A stretch of 12,189 bases of DNA from the NCBI GenBank assembly GCA_023807065.1, contig JAJJLU010004516.1:1-12189 (forward strand). The letters run 5' to 3'. The notes beneath the pieces are model-generated. The model had not been told where the DNA came from. It saw nothing but the letters and a program-made list of their open reading frames with translations, and did not search any database. This document shows positions 7,974 to 12,189 of the stretch, one piece after another. Origin of the DNA: Isotricha intestinalis (lineage: Eukaryota > Ciliophora > Litostomatea > Vestibuliferida > Isotrichidae). Position numbers and translations under genes: made by a program. The stretch's first letter is position 1; the number at the start of each line of letters is the position of its first letter.

Positions 7974-9320
7974 ATGTCATCGATTGAAAAGAGAGAAAAG
8001 GGGAAAAAATATTCTGAATTAAATATAAATATTGAAGAAAAAAGTTCAGATTTTGAATTTGAAGAATTAAATGATGAAATAGATAAAGTTCTAAATGAGC
8101 AAAAATTATTTATTGAAGAAAGAAGAGATAATGATTCATTTGAAAAAAATAGTTCTTTAAATACAACTCCAACACCAAATCCTATAAGAAATACTCAAAC
8201 TTTTTCATATGATATATCAAAGATAAAAGATTTAAATCAAAACTTTTTTGCTTTAATTGGAAATAAAAACAATAATTTTAATTATATTAAAAAATACACT
8301 CCCCAATTTTCTCTTACTCCTATTGAAAATAATAATAAATTATATTATTATAATAAAAAATATAATCAAGTTAATAATTATATAGGAGTTTATACAACTC
8401 CAAAATTAAATTCGAATATTAATTTTTCGATTAGTACTGGACCTTTATTTTATAATAAATATTGTAATTCTAATTTTTATCAAATGAATAATCAAATAAA
8501 TATGATGAAAAATAATAATCAAATTTATCATCAAATGCAATCTTTTAATAATAATTTGCTTCAAAGGAATTTTCCAAATTCAAACAATTATAATGTAAAT
8601 AATAATAAAAAAAAAAAATTTTTTTCAGTAAATGTAAATAATATAACATCAAGTAATCAAAAAGCAAATGATGAAATAATTTTAAATAATATGAAAAATA
8701 AATATAAAAAGAGTAATAAAAATAATATAATAAATTCAAGTAAAAGAAAATTCTCTTCAATAAATTCTCAAGAAGAAGAAAAAGAATATAATATAATTGA
8801 TATAGATTTAATAATTAAAGGTTTAGATAAAAGAACAACATTAATGATAAAAAATATTCCAAATAAATATACAATAAATTCTTTTTTAGATGAAATAAAT
8901 AAAGAATTTAAGAATAAATATGATTTATTTTATCTTCCAATTGATTATGGAAATAAATGTAATTTAGGATTTGCTTTTATTAATTTTGTTGATTCTTTTC
9001 ATATTATAAGTTTTTATGATTTATATAGAGGAAAAAAATGGAAAAAATTTAATAGTGAAAAAACTTGTGAATTATTATATGCTAAAATTCAAGGAAAAAA
9101 AGATTTAATTTCTCATTTTGAAAAAGGAAAAGTTTTATCTTTTGATAGTGAAGATAAAAGACCTTTAATTTTACCTACTCCTAATCCATTACCAAATATT
9201 GAAATTCCTTTTAAATTCTATGAAAAATTCAAAAACTATTATCCTTATATTCATTTTATTTTTGAAAATGAAGGGAATGAAGATAAGAAATTTATTTTTA
9301 ATTCTAATTATTTAATGTAG
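7974..9320 (+). CDS. Mei2-like RNA-binding protein (C-terminal RRM)
   Basis: This is a 448-residue protein whose RRM at about 287-385 belongs to the Mei2 C-terminal RRM family. It shows RTTLMIKNIPNKYT (287-300), DLFYLPIDYGNKCNLGFAFINF (317-338) and KKWKKFNSEKTCELLYAKIQGK (354-375). Mei2 proteins bind RNA and promote meiosis in fission yeast or development in plants; the family also occurs in protists. The two N-terminal RRMs of canonical Mei2 are absent. Instead residues 1-285 are low-complexity and Asn-rich, with an acidic start (21-50). Six Thr-Pro sites (Thr65, 67, 109, 115, 142, 402) could be targets of proline-directed kinases. PTPNP occurs twice (66-70, 401-405). A 60-residue tail follows the RRM. 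The ATG lies in an A-rich leader. Confidence 0.9.
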   Translation: MSSIEKREKGKKYSELNINIEEKSSDFEFEELNDEIDKVLNEQKLFIEERRDNDSFEKNSSLNTTPTPNPIRNTQTFSYDISKIKDLNQNFFALIGNKNNNFNYIKKYTPQFSLTPIENNNKLYYYNKKYNQVNNYIGVYTTPKLNSNINFSISTGPLFYNKYCNSNFYQMNNQINMMKNNNQIYHQMQSFNNNLLQRNFPNSNNYNVNNNKKKKFFSVNVNNITSSNQKANDEIILNNMKNKYKKSNKNNIINSSKRKFSSINSQEEEKEYNIIDIDLIIKGLDKRTTLMIKNIPNKYTINSFLDEINKEFKNKYDLFYLPIDYGNKCNLGFAFINFVDSFHIISFYDLYRGKKWKKFNSEKTCELLYAKIQGKKDLISHFEKGKVLSFDSEDKRPLILPTPNPLPNIEIPFKFYEKFKNYYPYIHFIFENEGNEDKKFIFNSNYLM

Positions 9321-9851
9321 GAAAAATAAATATCACTCTTATTTTTTAAATAGTTTTTGAAAAAAGATAAAATAAAATGAATGTAAATAATTCAATTAAA
9401 AATAAGAGTAAATAAATAGTAGAATTAGAAAAATAATTTTGTAAATTACTTTTTGGTTTTAAAATAAATTTAATAAATATTTTTAAATGTTTATAAAAAG
9501 ATATATAACAATAATTTTTTTTTAATATATTATCTTTCATCATAAAAAGCAATTTTTTTTATAAAAATACCTTTTCATGTAGAAAAAAAATTAATAATGA
9601 ATGTGAATTATGAAAATTTGTTATTTAAGGATTAATTTATTAATTATATATTAAATCAAATTTTTTTTCTGAGTATTATTTTTTTTTGAAATTAATATAT
9701 AGAACTTTCCATTTACAAAAATTTGATAAAAAAATATTCTTTTTTCAAAAAAAAAAATGAATTAAAGAAACAAATTCTTAATATACTTAATCTCATAAAT
9801 TTAAAAAAACAAACAAATAAAATATAAAAATAAAACAAGAACTCAACAAGT
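9321..9851. other. 531-bp convergent intergenic region
   Basis: This is the spacer between the 3' ends of the Mei2-like and aspartase genes. It is A/T-rich with several T and A runs. Apart from the inverted repeat just after the Mei2-like stop, no coding or RNA feature is supported. A 68-codon minus-strand frame at 9346-9552 is present but looks like chance (see rejected items). Confidence 0.5.
9335..9409. repeat. 12-bp perfect inverted repeat downstream of the Mei2-like gene
   Basis: ACTCTTATTTTT at 9335-9346 is the exact reverse complement of AAAAATAAGAGT at 9398-9409, separated by 51 nt. The first arm begins 15 nt after the Mei2-like stop codon. It could form a stem in the 3' untranslated region or mark a 3'-end signal. 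In sequence this A/T-rich, chance pairing is possible, although each arm holds three G/C bases. Confidence 0.35.
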
Positions 9852-11294
9852 TCATATTTTATCCTTATGTTTAATATTTAATTTAACAGGATGAACCATA
9901 TTATCAGGTTTTAAAATAGTATCTAATTCTTCCTTAGTTAAAATACCTTTTTCAATCACTAAATCATAAATACGTTTTCCACTTTTCATAGCTTCTTTAG
10001 CAAGTTCAGTAGAATTATCATATCCAATATATGGATTAAGAGCAGTAACAATTCCAATAGAGCTTTTTACTTCATTTTCACAAATTTCTTTATTAGCAAC
10101 AATTCCATTAATACAACTATTAACTAAAGTATTAATACCATTAGTTAATAAATCAATACTTTCAAATAAACAATAAACCATAACAGGTTCAAAAACATTT
10201 AATTCTAATTGAGCATTTTCACTTCCTAACATTACGGTAGTATCATTACCAATAACTTTATAACAAACTTGTCCTACTACTTCAGGTATTACAGGATTTA
10301 CTTTTCCAGGCATAATTGATGAACCTGGTTGCATTTGAGGAAGAGAAATTTCTTCTAAACCACATCTTGGTCCTGAAGACATTAATCTTAAATCATTACA
10401 TATTTTTATCAATTTTAATGCTAAATGTCTTAATTCAGAACTATAATTTATTAATGAAGATGTATCACTTGTTACAAAAATTAAATCTTCACTTGAAGTA
10501 ATATTCCATCCAGTTTCTTTCTTAAAACATTCTATTATTTTTTCTCTATATCCTGGTTCACTACATATTCCAGTTCCTATTGCTGTTGCTCCCATATTTA
10601 TTTCTAAAAAACCTTCTGCTACTTTATTTAAATTTGCTAATTCTTCTTTTATGCTTGTTGAAAAACCATGGAAACTTTGACCAAGTGTCATTGGAACACC
10701 ATCTTGTAATTGTGTTCTTCCCATTTTTATTATATCTTTAAATTCTTCGCCTTTTTTACTTAAAGCATTAATAATATTTAAACAAGCATCCTTTAATTGA
10801 TTATGTTCTAAATATAATCCAATATGAAAAGCAGTTGGGAAAGCATCATTAGTACTTTGTGATCGATTAACCACATCATGTGGATCACAATATTTATATT
10901 CTCCAATTTGATGTCCCATTATTTGAAGAGCTCTATTAGATATAACTTCATTAGCATTCATATTCATTGTTGTTCCTGCTCCACCTTGAATTAAATCTGT
11001 AATAAAATTTTCATGAAATTTACCCTCTTTTATTTCATCACATGCTTGGCTTACTGCTTTAAATTGCTCCTCCGTTATTAATCCTAATGAAAAATTCGCC
11101 TGTGCTGCACATTTCTTTGTAATTGCAAATCCTTTTATGTAATTTGGATAATGGTTCATTGATATTTTCGATATTTTAAAATTTTCAATTCCACGATATG
11201 TTTGAATCCCATATAATGCATTTTTTGGAATTTTGTGCTTTCCTAAAAGATCCGATTCTTCACGGTATTCTTCTTCTTTCTCTGGTGATGTCAT
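9852..11294 (-). CDS. aspA: Aspartate ammonia-lyase (aspartase), bacterial type
   Basis: This is a 480-residue enzyme of the aspartase/fumarase superfamily that converts L-aspartate to fumarate and ammonia, reversibly. Superfamily motifs are all intact: GGAGTTMNMNANEVISNRA (104-122), NRSQSTNDAFPTA (143-155), GRTQLQDGVPMTLGQ (192-206) and the signature GSSIMPGKVNPVIPEVV (324-340) with the catalytic serine loop. The continuation NPVIPEVVGQVCYKVIGND and the C-terminal SIGIVTALNPYIGY favour aspartase over class II fumarase, which usually has NPTQ at that point. Length matches bacterial aspartases. There is no N-terminal targeting peptide, so cytosolic action is likely. The family is mainly bacterial, so horizontal acquisition is plausible. 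Codon use has adapted to the host A+T bias. Confidence 0.94.
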   Translation of the reverse strand: MTSPEKEEEYREESDLLGKHKIPKNALYGIQTYRGIENFKISKISMNHYPNYIKGFAITKKCAAQANFSLGLITEEQFKAVSQACDEIKEGKFHENFITDLIQGGAGTTMNMNANEVISNRALQIMGHQIGEYKYCDPHDVVNRSQSTNDAFPTAFHIGLYLEHNQLKDACLNIINALSKKGEEFKDIIKMGRTQLQDGVPMTLGQSFHGFSTSIKEELANLNKVAEGFLEINMGATAIGTGICSEPGYREKIIECFKKETGWNITSSEDLIFVTSDTSSLINYSSELRHLALKLIKICNDLRLMSSGPRCGLEEISLPQMQPGSSIMPGKVNPVIPEVVGQVCYKVIGNDTTVMLGSENAQLELNVFEPVMVYCLFESIDLLTNGINTLVNSCINGIVANKEICENEVKSSIGIVTALNPYIGYDNSTELAKEAMKSGKRIYDLVIEKGILTKEELDTILKPDNMVHPVKLNIKHKDKI

Positions 11295-12044
11295 TTTAAA
11301 CCTTTTTTAATACTTTTTTTAGATAAATATAAATTTTTTTCGAGTTTTAAATAATAATGGATGTTGGGTTATTTTTTTTTTTGAGATTTTTTTTTTAAAA
11401 AAATTAATAAAAAAAAATATTAAATTTAATTAATAAATTAAATAATAAACCCTTTGAAAAATAAATAATAAATATAATATTTTTAATATAAAAATAAACT
11501 CTTTGAGTTTTCAAATTATTATTCCCTGATTCATAAGTCAACTTTATTTATGAAAAATTATTTATTATTAAGATGAATAATATTAATAGAATTAAAATAA
11601 TTAATAAAAGGAATGAAGTTATTTTTATTACAACAATTATTATCATTTTAAAGAATTTTTAACAATAAATTAAATGATTAACGAGCTATCTACTTATTCT
11701 ATTTAATATTTTCACTTTGGATTTTTAAGATATGTGTGATAACTATTTAATAATTGATTTAAATTAATTTATATATTATTCTTAAGCAATTAAATCAAAA
11801 AATAAATTAAACTTCTTTCACTATTAATTAGTTTTTTAATTGAAAGAAAAGAAAAAAAAAAAAAACACAAAAAAATCCTTTTTATATTCCATTGCCATAT
11901 TTCTGAATAACTCTTTTATAAAAAATAATAAAAGAGAATATAAATTTATTAAAAAAAAAGAAAAAAAACAATTAAATCAAAATTGAATATCAAATTTCTT
12001 AAAAACTATCTAAAAAAACTATAAAGAAAAAATCCAATAAAATT
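11295..12044. other. 750-bp A/T-rich spacer upstream of aspartase
   Basis: No gene, tRNA or rRNA is visible. The region must contain the aspartase promoter and the 3' end of the gene at the right edge. Minor items are a near-repeat of AATAAACCCTTTGA (11444-11457) at 11493-11506 (13 of 14 bases), a short hairpin AAACTC/GAGTTT (11496-11510, 3-nt loop) and long A and T runs. None has an assignable function. Confidence 0.45.
11372..11403 (-). promoter_or_regulatory. Poly(dA:dT) tract upstream of aspartase
   Basis: Runs of 11 T (11372-11382) and 10 T (11387-11396), then 7 A, lie about 80-110 bp upstream of the aspartase start. Rigid poly(dA:dT) tracts exclude nucleosomes and often mark eukaryotic promoters. 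Homopolymer runs are common in this window, so the assignment is weak. Confidence 0.25.
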
Positions 12045-12189
12045 TTATTTAGGTTCAACTCCAATATCAATTTCACAAGTTCTCATTCTAGATTGTAAAG
12101 CAATAGTTTCTTTTTGTAATTTGACTTTATCATCATTAAGAGCATTAGTTTGTACTTTAAAAAAATTAGTTTCAGTTCTATCATTTTGA
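12045..12189 (-). CDS. C-terminal end of an unidentified coiled-coil protein (partial)
   Basis: The last 47 codons of a minus-strand gene that continues past the right edge are present, ending at TAA (12045-12047). The frame is open to the edge. The visible part is hydrophilic with heptad-like spacing of hydrophobic residues (KVKLQKETIALQSRMR), followed by the short end CEIDIGVEPK. The codon pattern and lower A+T content match the other genes in the window and contrast with the spacer beside it. The family cannot be named from this fragment; a cytoskeletal or ciliary coiled-coil protein is only one possibility. Confidence 0.7.
   Translation of the reverse strand, partial: QNDRTETNFFKVQTNALNDDKVKLQKETIALQSRMRTCEIDIGVEPK

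Noticed and set aside
8607..8628. A12-T7-CAG tract resembling a 3' splice site in the Mei2-like gene
   Set aside because: The reading frame is continuous across it with no stop or domain break, so no intron is needed.
8545..8760. 71-codon minus-strand frame inside the Mei2-like gene
   Set aside because: It is antisense to the Asn/Lys-rich low-complexity part; the Tyr/Phe-rich product is a composition artefact.
9346..9552. 68-codon minus-strand frame in the convergent spacer, with a hydrophobic C-terminal stretch
   Set aside because: The base composition is that of the spacer, not of the genes, and the apparent membrane segment is what T-rich codons yield. There is no recognisable motif.
10316..10501. 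61-codon plus-strand frame inside the aspartase gene
   Set aside because: It is antisense to the conserved catalytic region of aspartase.
9852..11294. Class II fumarase as an alternative name
   Set aside because: The NPVIPEVV and SIGIVTALNPYIGY regions match aspartase rather than fumarase.

Overview
The window is eukaryotic nuclear DNA with an extreme A+T bias. Coding regions are clearly less A+T-rich than the gaps, which are almost pure A/T with long homopolymer runs. It carries seven complete intronless protein genes and one gene cut by the right edge. Starts sit behind A-rich leaders with no bacterial ribosome-binding sites. The gene content is eukaryotic: transcription elongation factor Elf1, a HECT ubiquitin ligase, a P/U-type cyclin and a Mei2-type RRM protein. 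Complete genes end in TAA or TAG and have no in-frame stops, so the standard code fits. The best guess is an anaerobic protist, perhaps a litostome (rumen-type) ciliate, because of the base bias, the absence of introns, the standard code and a bacterial-type aspartase. This placement is inference. Anaerobic fungi and amoebae are not excluded.

Layout. 1-753 has no intact gene but holds three diverged tandem repeat units that look like a decayed coding sequence. 754-1050 (+) is Elf1/ELOF1 and 1255-3246 (+) is a large RNI-type leucine-rich-repeat protein. Three minus-strand genes follow: a small HECT E3 ligase with two Rad18/UBZ4-like zinc fingers (3396-4994), a seven-bladed WD40-type protein with an MGxCxS acylation-type N-terminus (5159-6592), and a PHO80-like cyclin (6803-7309). 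A 664-bp divergent spacer separates the cyclin from a Mei2-like RRM protein (7974-9320, +). That gene converges on aspartate ammonia-lyase (9852-11294, -) across a 531-bp gap that holds a 12-bp inverted repeat. A 750-bp A/T-rich spacer leads to the C-terminal end of a coiled-coil protein (12045-12189, -).

Functional links. There is no operon and no obvious mobile element, and most genes look like independent eukaryotic units. Three links deserve attention. The adjacent HECT and WD40 genes both encode proteins starting Met-Gly with plausible myristoylation contexts. The divergent cyclin/Mei2-like pair may share a control region, and the Mei2-like protein carries six Thr-Pro sites. The aspartase is a bacterial-type enzyme suited to anaerobic aspartate/fumarate metabolism. 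A further pattern is that synonymous third positions switch in blocks between A-ending and T-ending codons inside single genes.
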